A DNA stretch of 64,000 nt from Macquaria australasica (Eukaryota > Chordata > Actinopteri > Centrarchiformes > Percichthyidae): the NCBI GenBank assembly GCA_005408345.1, contig SEMN01000001.1, positions 2,976,001 to 3,040,000 of the forward strand, given 5' to 3'. The translations under genes and the position numbers were made by a program. A model generated the notes under the pieces. It saw only the letters and a program-made list of their open reading frames with translations. It had not been told where the DNA came from and ran no database searches. The stretch's first letter is position 1; every line of letters begins with the position of its first letter. Below, piece by piece: positions 48,301 to 59,626 of this stretch.

Positions 48301-51300
48301 TCAATTCAACAGTGCTGTCCTGTGAATCGAGCTTTTGTTGCGTGATGCTCCACTCCGCTAACCTGCATGTGTCTCGTCCTGCAGACTGGCAGATTGCTAC
48401 CCTGGTGCTGCTGGTGGCCGGTGCCGTGGCTACTCTGGTGGCCTTTTTGGTGGCCCTGATTTCCCTCTGCCGGGGGACACAGAGACGGCACTACCGCACC
48501 GTGGCTGTGTTCCTCTTCACTGCAGGTACGTCTTTCTATTCCTTTATATAACTTTTCCACCATGAGTTTTTAAAGAATTTGCACTTTTCTGCCCTGCATG
48601 AAGGTTTGTCCAATGTTCCAACACATCTCGCACACTTGGAAACAGAAAGACGGCACATATATGTTCACCACAACCACAACAATTTCCATATAGACAGGGT
48701 GTTTTTGTTCCAGCGCTCACATTAAATAGAAGGAAAGAAGCAGCTGAACAAGGCTTGTTGGTTGAGCTCATTTTTTCTGTGGTGTGGAGTCTGGGGAGCT
48801 GCCGGCTCCTGGGCCAAGAAAAAGCCGCCGCAGAATTTGCAGACTTACCAACAAAGTGAAGTCACTGAGGGGGGGGGGGGGCTCCTCACCCAGCACTGCC
48901 TCATACTTGGACTGCACTTCTCCTGCATGCTTTGTGAGAAGGTCCTTTGGGTGAAGCCAAATTTTAACACTGATGAGGGAGGACCTATCTATAAAACATA
49001 TAAATGAAACCAAAGGTTTAGCAGTCAAGACACATTGTTCCATATACTACACAGGCGCTGTAATGACTGACTCATAGCCTGTGCTTATTTTACTTTAACA
49101 ACAGTGATGAAACACTGACCACTTAACTCGTGCCCAGTTCAAGTTTTGCCAGTTTCCAAAATTAATTGGATTATATAAGAAATAGACATCCTGTTATACA
49201 TTACAAATAACAGTTTTACATTATGCCATAACCTTAAAGGAATAGTTTGACATTTTGGGAAATCCATACACTTATTTGCTTTCTTGGTGAGAGTTTCAGT
49301 AGATGAGGAAATTGATACCACTCTCATATCTGTCCGTTAAATATGAAGCCACAGCCAGCAGCCAGTTAGCTTAGCATGGACACTGCATGGAGACAGCCTG
49401 GCTCTGTCCAAAAGCAAAAAGTAAACTTAAAAAACCTAGTCACGGCTCCTGGGCAATAAATAGTCTGGCACATAACTCCCTATAAAACCACTACAGTACG
49501 GATTAAACAGACGAGATATAGCGTGTTTTTTGGTGCGCCTTAGAGGTATCGGTAGGTGGATTTTGTTACCTTTGGACAGAGCCAGGCTAGCTGTTTCCCC
49601 CTGTTTCCAGTCTTCGTGCTTAGCTAAGCTAACCGGCAGCTGGCTGACAGACATGAGAGTGCTATCAATCTTCTCATCTAATTCTCGGCAAGAAAGCGAA
49701 TAAGTGCGTTTCCCACAATGTTAAACTATTTCTTTAACATTTGAGATTCCCTGTGGTGTGAACGATTATTTAAAAAATCCACATAAGATCCCATGGTTTC
49801 TGTTGACACCAAATATGTCAGTACGATGAGTAGATATTACTGTAAAAATCTGCTTAAAATCATCGAGAATACATCTAGTATTTTCCATTTGATGGATTGG
49901 TGTGGCCCATTTCATCGATAAGACTCAATGGCAGGAACAAGAACATATGTTAATAATATATAATGTTGTCAAACTCTGCGGAAAAATGTTTAATCTAACT
50001 TTGAAGGGGAGATGTAAGGGATTTGTGTCTTGTTCTGTGTCTGAAAACATCAGTCACAAAGGATCAGTGTGTGCAGTGGACTTAATGGCTATGCTTTTGA
50101 CTGTTAACCATTTATTGAAAAGTGTGGGAATGCAGTGTTATCCTTTCCTGCGTGTAATTGCTTTAAGAGCCTTTCGAGAATAAGGTCTGCTTACAGGCAC
50201 ACAGTCCTCAGCAGAGCAGCAGCAGCAGTGGGGTTGGACTGTTAAATGCCCCTTGGCAGGACCGTGGCTGTGTGGTATTTATTTTCTGTCCGGAAATATG
50301 ACCTCAGTCTGGGCTCCATCAACATAGCCACATTCTTGGGCTGCCGTCGTTCCTCCTGCACGCCCACTGCTGCGTCCTGTAGGAAGGAAAGGCAGAGTCG
50401 TAGTTACACAAAGTCCCTTCCTCAAGAGTCACCTAGCATGCACGTGAAGGAACTGAAGTAGCTGGTGTTAGAGTAGACCACAGCACGCCTTTGATCGCAC
50501 GCATGCACGTCCAATCATAATGACGCCAACACAATTACCGCCGGTAGTTCATGGTCCTGAAGGATTTAAAGGGAAAATTATTCACAATGATGGAGGCATT
50601 AAAGTAATTTTCCATCAGCGATGTGAAGGTCAAAAGGAAAATGACGATTGTTTGAAAATTGTTCCACATCTCACAAATCAAAGGAACTGCACAGGCTTCA
50701 CTTTGGGATGTTTAAGTCAGTCACTGTCAGGGGAAAAAGACAGGCCACTTCATAAGAGTCCTCACTTTCCACTGAGCAAGAAACCCACAGGGACGTGTGT
50801 CATAAAAAAAGACTGTGTTTCTTGAAGCGTTTTTGTCTTTTTCTGGAGACGTCAGGCTGGTCGAGAAATAGAAAAAACATCTTATGCTAAAACTTAAAAT
50901 ATCTCGTTATTGCACTTCATTTGATCTTACACTGGAAAGCACGTTTTGGTCCTCGCTTGAAAAGTGCTATAAAAGATTATTATATGCTTGTCAACAAAAT
51001 GCATCGGGGCTAATATATATTTGTTTAATACACAATATTTGCTTTATTAGCATCAACAATCAAGAGTAATAAATCACTCTCAATAATCAATCTCTTATAT
51101 ACTGTTTGTTATGTAATTAAATAGCCTGATTAGTGTTTGTGTGTGTAGGTGCAGTAAGTCTGTTTTCACATTTTTATATTTTCATCTACAGACTCCTAAA
51201 AACTCTCAAAATTTTCGTTGTTATTCCTGTCAAGAAAAATCTTTAGAGAGGCTCATTCTGATGATGATCTGAAGCAGCAGAAACACTGACATGAGGAAGA

Positions 51301-51840
51301 GAATCACTTTATATAACCATTCTCTGGTTACCTTCAGTGACTCTCGGTTCTCTTTGCCAACGCTGAAAATCCTTCAGCCTCTCTCAAATCCAGCCACAGT
51401 CATATTTCTGCCTTTACAGCAGTGCGTTAGCTGTCAGATCTGTGTTTTTACATGCGCAAGACCATTAACGTCACACGTTTTTTATGGACTAAATGCGATC
51501 GCTGAACGCACAAACAAATTCCTTGTTAAGGTGTAAAACAAGGAGAGTCGGAAGAAATGCATGGAATAGATAAAAAGAAGGATTCATCCCGAAAAGAACG
51601 ATTAAATTTAGAGTTGATCAAAGAAGAAAAGAAGACTGACATTTTTACAAATAAAGAGTAAAACACTAATATGAAGAAGAGGAAAAAGCAGAAGTATTCA
51701 CAGTAACAGGACCAGAATGAGGAGTAAAACAGGTTCGCCAAAAACATTAAAATTATGAGAAGTGCAATGAAACATCAGGTAAAAATAGAACCTGCAGTAG
51801 TTTCAGTTATAGACCTTGCCACCAGTCATAGTAGTAGTAT

Positions 51841-51873
<33 letters not shown>

Positions 51874-52639
51874 AGGGTGGTGGTAGTAGTAAAGGTTGTA
51901 GTGATGGTGGTTGTAGAATTGGTATCAGTAGCACAAATACTGTTGTCATAGTAGTTAAGCATGAGTAATATCATTGGTGTTGTGTAGTAGTGTTGGTAGC
52001 AGTAGTGTAATAACTGTAGTACTAGAAATAGTAGTGGAAGTATTGCATTGGTGTATTGATGGTGTTAAGTAGGGCTATAACTAAAGATTATTGTAATTAT
52101 TGATTCATCTGCAGATTATTTTCTTGATTAATTGTTTGGTCTATAAAAAGTCAGAAAGTAGTGAAAAATGCCCATCACAAGTTCCTAAACCCCAAGATGA
52201 CGTCTTCATATTGCTGGTTTTCTGACCACCAGTCCAAACCCCAAATATATTTCATTTGTAGTCCCATAAGACAAAGAACTAGGGAATTTTTTGACTTAAA
52301 CAATTAATTGATTATTAAAATAGTTGCACATTTAATATTCTATAAATTGACTAATCAATTAAATGACCAGCTCTGCCTGTATGATTTTAAATTAGTAAAG
52401 AAAAAAGATTTTTTTTTTTTCAGTAAAACCTTATGTGTGACTCTCTCTTGGTTCTAGTGGTTCTGCAGGCCTGTGCTCTGGTCCTCTACCCGATCAAGTT
52501 CATCGACGGAACGGTTCTTCAGACCTATCACGAGTTCAACTGGGGCTACGGGCTCGGCTGGGGAGCCACCATCTTCATGTTGGGCGGAGGGATCCTCTTC
52601 TGCCTGCGGACGGACATATACGAGGATGCAATGTACTGA
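45094..52639 (+). CDS. tmem47: transmembrane protein 47 (join 45094-45310, 48385-48525, 52458-52639)
   Basis: Three exons in consistent phase encode 179 residues; human TMEM47 has 181. TMEM47 is a claudin/PMP22-family four-pass protein found at epithelial and podocyte cell junctions. TM1 is about 12-33 and TM2 about 76-98. TM3 is about 107-128 and TM4 about 148-168. The first extracellular loop carries the claudin signature: Trp36, Leu46-Trp47, Cys50, Cys66. Diagnostic strings are FLALCLD, LSPAWVTA, SLWESC, DWQIATL, LVLYPIKFI and YHEFNWGYGLGWGATIF, and it ends YEDAMY. The N-terminus lacks the longer Gly/Ser leader of human TMEM47, so a tmem47 paralogue is possible. ATG 45094 is the first ATG in frame; the longer frame upstream opens only at TTG. 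Confidence 0.92.
45311..48384 (+). other. tmem47 intron 1
   Basis: Noncoding. A MITE-like fragment TTAAAGGGGCAGTTCACC lies at about 46778-46860. A G-run and T-run are near 46972-46997. No exon is recognised. Confidence 0.75.
48385..48525 (+). CDS. tmem47: tmem47 exon 2 (residues 73-119, TM2 and part of TM3)
   Basis: The acceptor GTCCTGCAG is followed by DWQIATLVLLVAGAVATLVA, then RRHYRTVAVFLFTA, with a strong GTACGT donor. The intracellular loop has a basic GTQRRHYR segment, as in human TMEM47. Confidence 0.92.
49234..49737. mobile_element. TTAA-flanked foldback MITE, 504 bp including both TTAA
   Basis: The left end is TTAAAGGAATAGTTTGACAT. The right end, reverse complemented, is TTAAAGAAATAGTTTAACAT, so the terminal inverted repeats match. 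The inverted similarity continues inward to GCCTGGCTCTGTCC at 49396-49409, which pairs perfectly with 49574-49587. The arms are thus about 165-175 bp around a spacer of about 165 bp. TTAA on both sides suggests piggyBac-type mobilisation. This family is very common in teleosts. Confidence 0.88.
51826..52030. repeat. (TAG)n / GTA-rich tract, impure
   Basis: A pure run of about 12 TAG units at 51840-51872, followed by degenerate TAG/TGG repeats. It lies within tmem47 intron 2. Confidence 0.9.
52070..52376 (-). mobile_element. hAT-like MITE just upstream of tmem47 exon 3
   Basis: Starts TAGGGCTATAACTAAAGATT. It contains GGTCTATAAAAAGTCAGAAA, AAATGCCCATCACAAG and CATATTGCTGGTTTTCTGAC, and ends TAATCAATTAAATGACCAGC followed by TCTG, an imperfect inverted copy of the start. 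It is the same family as 33555-33850 but here with both ends. Target duplication is not clear. Confidence 0.75.
52458..52639 (+). CDS. tmem47: tmem47 exon 3 (residues 120-179, end of TM3, second loop, TM4)
   Basis: The acceptor TTGGTTCTAG is followed by VVLQACALVLYPIKFIDGT. The exon ends DIYEDAMY then TGA. A second acceptor-like site at 52421-52423 would add an in-frame stop. Confidence 0.93.
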
Positions 52640-53410
52640 GTCCTTTCTCAACCCCCCACCACTGGAAATGCACACATAAACATGTACACACACAAACACA
52701 AACACACACACACAGACAAATTCCCATACAGGAGGTGTGCTACTTTACTTCACACAGCCAATGTGCATGTGAGCACAGACCCTATCGCTGTCTTTCTCTT
52801 GCTGTTTTGCTCTCTCTGTTATTTTTAGACAGGTTGTGAACGCCTAATTTAGGCCAGGGCTGTATGAATAGGACTCCCACCACCCCTCCTCCCATGCAGC
52901 CAGTGGGTCTCTCAGCCCTGCCGGTGTCGGGGGTGAGGCGGCAAAGCTAAAGCCCAGAGAGCTTTCTGGACAGGCACGAGCCACCGATGCTGGACGTTTC
53001 CACTGCACGTTGACCTGGATCTCTATTGTTAGAGAAACAGGACAGTAGATTCTCAGCACAGACCTGAATGTGCAGTGACTGAACATTGAAAGGGATTGAC
53101 TTATCTCTACATTTCCTTTTTTATTCTTTTTGTAGCATTTCACGAGGACAGGCTTGTTGTTAATGTATTTATGGCATCATTTTCCACTTTATAAATATAG
53201 AAAAAGCTGAATTTCTCCCTCCGTGTGTTCTAGCTGAAACATATCTAGCAATGCTAAGCCTTCTGATATTAGAAGTGTAAATTAGACAGCTTTGATATAC
53301 GCTAGAGCTCTCGAGTGTTTGACTAGTTTCTCTCAAATGAAAACTGTAAATGTGTACAAAGTATTTCTACATGAAGGATAATCCGGAATAAACAATTGTA
53401 GTTTTGGGAG
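52640..53410 (+). other. tmem47: tmem47 3'UTR
   Basis: Sequence from the stop to shortly after the AATAAA at 53387-53392, giving a 3'UTR of about 770 bases. A CA-rich stretch lies near 52684-52712. Confidence 0.7.
53387..53392 (+). terminator. tmem47: tmem47 polyadenylation signal AATAAA
   Basis: A canonical hexamer, followed by ACAATTGTAGTTTTGGG with a T/G-rich element downstream. Confidence 0.7.
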
Positions 53411-56400
53411 TATTAGGGGTGTGAATTATTGTTGCAAACAGCTGTTTCAGTACTACGATGTGGCATCCTGAAGCTTATCTGTCACTCTGACACCACTGGG
53501 TCACAACTCCCCCCCCCCCCCCCCAAAACAGCAAACAGCAATGAGACACAAATGCAAAACACTTTCATTATCCAGGGCACACATTCCTCAGAGGAAGCCA
53601 CTGCAGGCTGTTTAAAGAGATATCACCAGGTTGCTCGCTTGCACCTATGTGAAAATATGACTCGTTGGTTGAAGCACAATGAGCAACATAAGACATTTTA
53701 TTGCAAATCACAAGACACGTTTTGCAGTTAATCTTCCTGCAAGGTGATATATACACAGCACTGCCACATTATTTGCTTGACATGGAGTGTGCTCGCAGGC
53801 TAAAATTCAAATCACAGCTTCTATTTATTGTGAAACGAGACATAAAAACAACTTTTAGTTTGCAGATAAGGTAACTGTAGGTAGTTTATTCATGTTTTTT
53901 GCCCAAGTGTGCTAATGAGAGGCAAGTTTAAGAAGATCTATATTATTTCCCCTGGGTGTTTGGTGTAAAACAGAAGGCACTGCCACACTTGAGCAGCCTG
54001 GTGTGAAGTCTCCCTGTACACACTTTCTTTACCCCCACAGAGTTCAAACTGCAACAGCTGGTTAAAGAATCTCTGGAAAGGGAACTTCTGCAAATAAACA
54101 ATTTGCACAGCTGCAGCAGCGTGACAACTCCCCAGCTGCGGACAACATTTATACCCGAATCAACAGCTCCGAGGGGGAAAAAAAGACCCAAATTATGGTG
54201 CCATGTGACCGTGATACCTTGCCGTGTTATGCGGTGTGCTGAGTGGTTGTCTTATAATAGCAGTGACCTCTCGGGAATCTTTGAAATGTGACGTGCGAGT
54301 TAAAGGTGAGGTGGTTACACTTCAGGTTGGCGGAGAGGGCACACATCATACAGTTTCTAAACACTTTGGACAGAAGTGGAACATTAACTCAGCACATTTA
54401 AACGTTTTTTTGTATTCTACTGTAGAAGAATGTTTTTAAATCTTTCAGGATGCACATACACCCACAGTTTACCAGTTGATCCACATGATATGCAAATGTA
54501 TTTCCCAGAGCAAGTTTTCTTTGCTTTTATTTTGGCAGAAGAGGGTTTTAAATTATGCACTCGCTAGTTTTGGTGTTGTAAAGGTCAAAATGCCAGTAGG
54601 TCTTCATTTTCAGCACTCCACCCACACAGTTACGGCTCTTATTGCATGACATGCAGCTGCATAGTAGAGAGAAATATGCACTCAAAGAAAATGTCTCACC
54701 AAAGGCATTGTTCATGTTTTACGGTAAGTGCCAGTTGCTCATTTCCCCTGTGATCTGATTCTGTTTACTTGCCTCAGCCTCTGCATTCAGCACTTGCATG
54801 AGCACCATGTTTGACCACACCCACACTGTCAACTCTTAACGTCTTCCCCCAACTAGTGGTCAAACTTGATAACATCTGCTGTTGTGAGGCTGTGAGAGCC
54901 ATCGTAAACCACCAGAAGCAAAGCTGAAGATGGGATTCTTTCTCTCAAGCAGTGGCATGTTTAACTGAAAATGCTGATCTAAAATCAGTTTCGGTAGTTT
55001 CGTGTGTTTATCTTGATTCTTTCTCTATGCTCTATGAAAATAAAGAGGTGGAACAGAGACCGATTGTTGTTTTTGTCAAGATGGGAAGGAAAACAAGCTC
55101 TACGCTTGCACTCAAGTGTGACTGGGATTAGGAGTATTCTGATATGAATGGGTAAAAGAAAAGCACCAGACAGTAAGACTAACCTGAAACACCAAGCCAA
55201 AAATGGTTGCACTTATCAATATTAAATGTATATTCCATCCATCCATTTTCTATACCGCTTATCCTCTTAGAGGGTCGCGGGGGGCTGGAGCCAATCCCAG
55301 CTGACATTGGGCGAGAGGCAGGGTACACCCAGGACTGGTCGCCAGTCAATCTAAACGTATATTATTCATAAATATTGATTTAACACAAACAGAATCATTT
55401 TGCAGGTGAGGATAATTCTGCGCCTCTGCAGCTGCTGCTACATGCTCTCATCTCTGACTACTTTGGACATGACCACAGCTTTTCCCACTACTGTAGAGAG
55501 GATTAGCACAACACTTACTGTACTGTATGTCAGCAGAGGAAACAAAACCAAAGCAAGAAAAATCATTTGATTCAGCAGTCAGGACAGACAACACATTTAG
55601 TCACATTTGATTGTACATCTCAAGCAGATAATTGGATTTGTAGCGAAGATAATGTGGCCTTTGGAGAGTCGCCTGGCCCCTGGGTGCAGTAACCAGCCAG
55701 GCCCTGCACTCTTTCACTCGGCAGGGACAGATTCCAGTTACTGAGCCTGGGGGACAGAGACGAAGATGGGCTCTGACACCTTGGTGCCTGAGGAGGGAAA
55801 CTGTTGTTGTAAGTGGTACGATTATGCACAGATGTACTGAAAGTGTAAGAAAATTATGAATGCAAACCTGAAGTTGTCCAGCTCCTCCTCTGATCCTCAG
55901 CAGTGGAAGTCCTCTGCAGACAAGTAAGGCAGATACATGGTCTGAAAAGTAACACCTGGGCTATACATTACCCTCCAATCAATCCTCTATCAAGCTTGGC
56001 TCCACCAAAATTACATATTAACCCAGAAAGTTGCTCACATCTCCTTCACTATCACACTTGTGCTGCCCTGCTGACCCCTGGGTCCCATTAAACCCAAATA
56101 CAACAGTCAAATCACTTGAATAACTTTTGTGTGCCTCTTCAGAATAATTCTATAATTCAGCGAGCTCCATACCATCCATTATCTTCTGTTTTGTCATGCA
56201 GCAAGGGTGCTCCATTTGTATGAGACGCACAGCAGTTAAGAGTTCACATCCAAATTATCTGAGCAGTTCCCATTCACCCATGACACAAAAATGAGAAATA
56301 TCACTGAGTGTGTGTGTGCATGCTTTTATAGAGCATCTCTCATTTATTCTCTACTTATTAATCATATAAGGACTCTGTCTTGTTAAACGTGAGCCAAATG

Positions 56401-58899
56401 AAGTAAACAAGACACAATTACCTATACACACACACACGCACATGGACAGTCAGGTATGAACATGGCGACCTGGTGTGGGAAGCAGTCAGCTGCCTAGCTG
56501 ACCTTGTGGATGTCAATGAATGTTGGATCAAACACTAAAAAACAGCAGTCAGCCTGGGGCCAGATGGTTACTTTCCCAACATGAAAGAAAATATCATGTA
56601 ATGGAAATTCTATATTTAATGCCCGCTTGCACTACAGATTGATTATTTTGGTGAGATCTATACGAAGAGTGTAGGCTGTGTGTTAATTAAGGGCAAGGCA
56701 CATACAATAGAAAAGTCTTTCTCAGGCAAACACCCACACATAAAGGTAATGAGAGATCCTGAACATAACAAGATGACCAGTGGCATCATAACCATTCAAT
56801 CACATTCACGTGTCAGAACATCCTAATCAAAAGTTAAATCAAATATATTAATATGAACAAGTGTACACATTTAATTCAAATACATTTAATTTAGGTTACA
56901 AGAGAATCCACAGAAAATATCATGAACACCCTTTTCATTTATGAAGGCGGTGGGGTGCAATAAATTATCTGGACACTAGAGGGCAACAAGAGCTACAATA
57001 AAAATAAAGTGTCACCTATTCCTAACTATATACTGTACAGTATACACTCAAAAGCAGGTGATATCATGTGTGTCAGAGGCAAAAAAGTAACATATTAAGT
57101 TAAAATCTTCATTGAATCTACAAAGAACAATGAAGAATGATTCTTCACTTCTACAGACAGTTGAACAATACTATTGATATAGTATATACTATAGTATATA
57201 TCATTTGTGGTTCTTCCCAAATGCTGAGCAGAATATTCACATCTGACCTGGTGTTGCACCTGGAAACCAAAAGGCAAATTTAATGTGGCTCTTCACAGTT
57301 TGCACACTGTATGCAGCCATTTATATGAGAGCAAGTGATTACAATGGGGATGACTACAGAAACATAGTGTGGGAAAATGTAGCAGTGCTTGTTATCACTG
57401 CTGCTGTTTATACAAATATATTGTAACACATGCGCAGCAGATAAAACAAATAGATTATAAGGTATTTCCAGCTGTTAGCAGTTATGAAAGGCAAGGTTAT
57501 GCGGATGTTAAATACTATATTTTCACTGAACCATTTTCATTTTAAGAAGTAAATTACTCCGTAAATGTGTATTTCTGTCAACCCAAAGAAAGTTATGATG
57601 AAAGCTCCCTCTGATGTCTCCACTAGAATGTTTTGTATTTTGGAGTTCAACTTGGCGAAGAGTTTAGCAAGTTCATTTGATATTATCAGTTTCAGCTGCA
57701 GACTATTCCTTTGCCCTGAGTAAGACAGTCTTTAAATGATTTACAATACTACAGCTAATAGTGCGTTCAACAGTATTTTTTAAATAGGCCATAAAATGAA
57801 AAAGAAAAAAACCAAACACTGCTGATATCCAGCAGCTTGTTAGACATTTAGTTAAAACAAAAATCCCATATTGTGCCCTTAATAACAAAAAGCCAAGATA
57901 TCCTCCTTGCATGCATCTTTTCCTGGCCTGCACATCAGTACATAGATTGGAGAAAAAGTATTTGAAAAGTAAACTGTGTTTTTATTGTAACTGGTGGACA
58001 ACATATGAACACATATAAAATGTCACCCATAAAAAACCAAGGTGAAGTACACCATACACCCAAAAATCCCATTAAGCAGTATACATTGTAAAATATATTC
58101 TTGCATTATATTTCCATAAAAGGCAGTATAACAGTAAATATATAAAAGGAGGTCATGGTTCAAAATCCCCTAAACTCTCACTGAGGAATAACTTTAAGTA
58201 GACAGTAGATGAACCAGAGATTGAAATCATTTTGATGAGGATGATTCTTACAAAACATTAAATGTTGTGTTGCCTCTCAGACTCCATAAACACATTTACA
58301 CAGTAAGAGATCAAAATAGTCCCACAAGATGTGAGAACATCCTGCTGCATGTGATACATTCATTGTCTGCATTTCAGCTCCTGTTTATGCTGCTTATAAA
58401 ATCTGTATTTCCATAGTTATTAGAAACACACAGATAGTCAGGTATCTGGAGGTCTTGGAACATTTCGATTTTGTTTTAAAAAAGACACTTTTTTATGAGG
58501 CATAGAGCTCATTAAAACAACATCTGACCAGCTCTACAATTTAATACAATAAAATGTACAAAAGTCAAAGGGAGGGTGAGGTACATTTAGTGTAATATTT
58601 GATATAATCTAGGCAATTTGGGCATATTTTGAACAAAAATTCTTCAACAGTTACAGAAACATTGTTTTGCAGTCATGATGAATTTTAATTTAAACTCTTC
58701 AAGACAAAGCTGGCAAGGAGCTGTGGCATTAAAATCCCCTGACACACTCATTTCTTCTGTATTAATCCGTTTAAAGAAAACAAATCCCACTCAGTTGCAT
58801 AATAAATTCTGCACGTGATCAAAGACTTCACTGGCTTGAAGTGTGCAATAACGACACAGCACAAAACCATTTCCCTTATATTATCCCTGTATACTGGAT
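53411..58899. other. convergent intergenic region tmem47 / il13ra2
   Basis: No exon is supported. It contains a poly-C run at about 53510-53524, a fish interspersed repeat at 55231-55354, short CA tracts near 56430, and a palindromic TATAGTATATACTATA near 57180. The il13ra2 3'UTR may reach into the right part; another minus-strand AATAAA lies near 57982. Confidence 0.6.
55231..55354 (+). repeat. teleost interspersed repeat (CCATCCATTTTCTATACCGC family)
   Basis: Has CATCCATTTTCTATACCGCT, then GGGTCGCGGGGGGCTGGAGC, CCAATCCCAGCTGACATTGG and GGTCGCCAGTC. This is one of the most widespread fish repeats, usually a truncated retroelement-derived segment. Only about 120 bp is present. Confidence 0.8.
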
Positions 58900-59544
58900 T
58901 TAGATATAATAAAATAAATCTTTATTGTTTGAGTTAACTGACAAAAGAAAACATAAAACAGAATTCAATAAAAAGTGGAATTTCTCCACAACATGAAGTG
59001 GACTCGACTAACTGGCAAGAGATCTGGCAAATAGTAATACATCAGAAACAAATTCCTAAAGAATAAGTAATTGCTTCTTAACACAACATCTGCAAAGTAA
59101 TCTCTGACTAAAACAGCTGGCAAGTGTTGTAAAAAGTAAACATCAAACCGAAAAACAATCATGAAGGGTGACACTGTTCTCCATAACGTAACATTTCCAG
59201 TTAACATGACATCTCGAAATAGTTCATATAAATTCAAGCATTTGTATAAAAATGTAAGTAAAAAAGGCAAGCAGAGTAGGCTACAGTATTTTGGAATAAT
59301 ATACTACTGTTTGTACATTTGATCATTTTTTCTAAATAACCCAGTGTAACCTTCAGCCTAATATGTAATATCTTCAGTAATGTGTTAGCAGTGGTTACAA
59401 TTTCAGGTAATAACTGTGTGGCGTCTTTGAGAGCTTCATTTTCAAGCAGAGACCCTGAAAAATAAGAGAGGGGGGAGTGCAACAACAAAACATCTGTCAG
59501 ACGTGTCCTTTGAGAGCGATGAAGATGCAGGTTTCCTTGCCTTT
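58900..59544 (-). other. il13ra2: il13ra2 3'UTR, candidate
   Basis: From the stop to a minus-strand AATAAA at 58921-58926 with a second overlapping hexamer nearby. Cleavage would be near 58900. A longer form to about 57960 is possible. Confidence 0.5.
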
Positions 59545-59626
59545 TTAGGTCCCTGTAAGAATTGGATTTCTGGCAAACAGGGTGGTGAGCAGAGAGTCCG
59601 GCTTCTTCACTTGTCTTGATCTCCTC
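59545..59626 (-). CDS. il13ra2: il13ra2 cytoplasmic tail exon and stop
   Basis: The acceptor CATTGTAG completes a Val codon, then RRSRQVKKPDSLLTTLFARN, and the tail ends PILTGT with TAA. A basic stop-transfer cluster follows the membrane helix. Other frames of this exon lack support from the junction phase. Confidence 0.83.

Larger units (their letters stand above)
48526..52457 (+). other. tmem47 intron 2
   Basis: Noncoding. It holds a poly-G run at about 48869-48882, the foldback MITE at 49234-49737, a TAG-rich tract at 51826-52030 and a hAT-like MITE at 52070-52376, close to the exon 3 acceptor. Confidence 0.8.
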
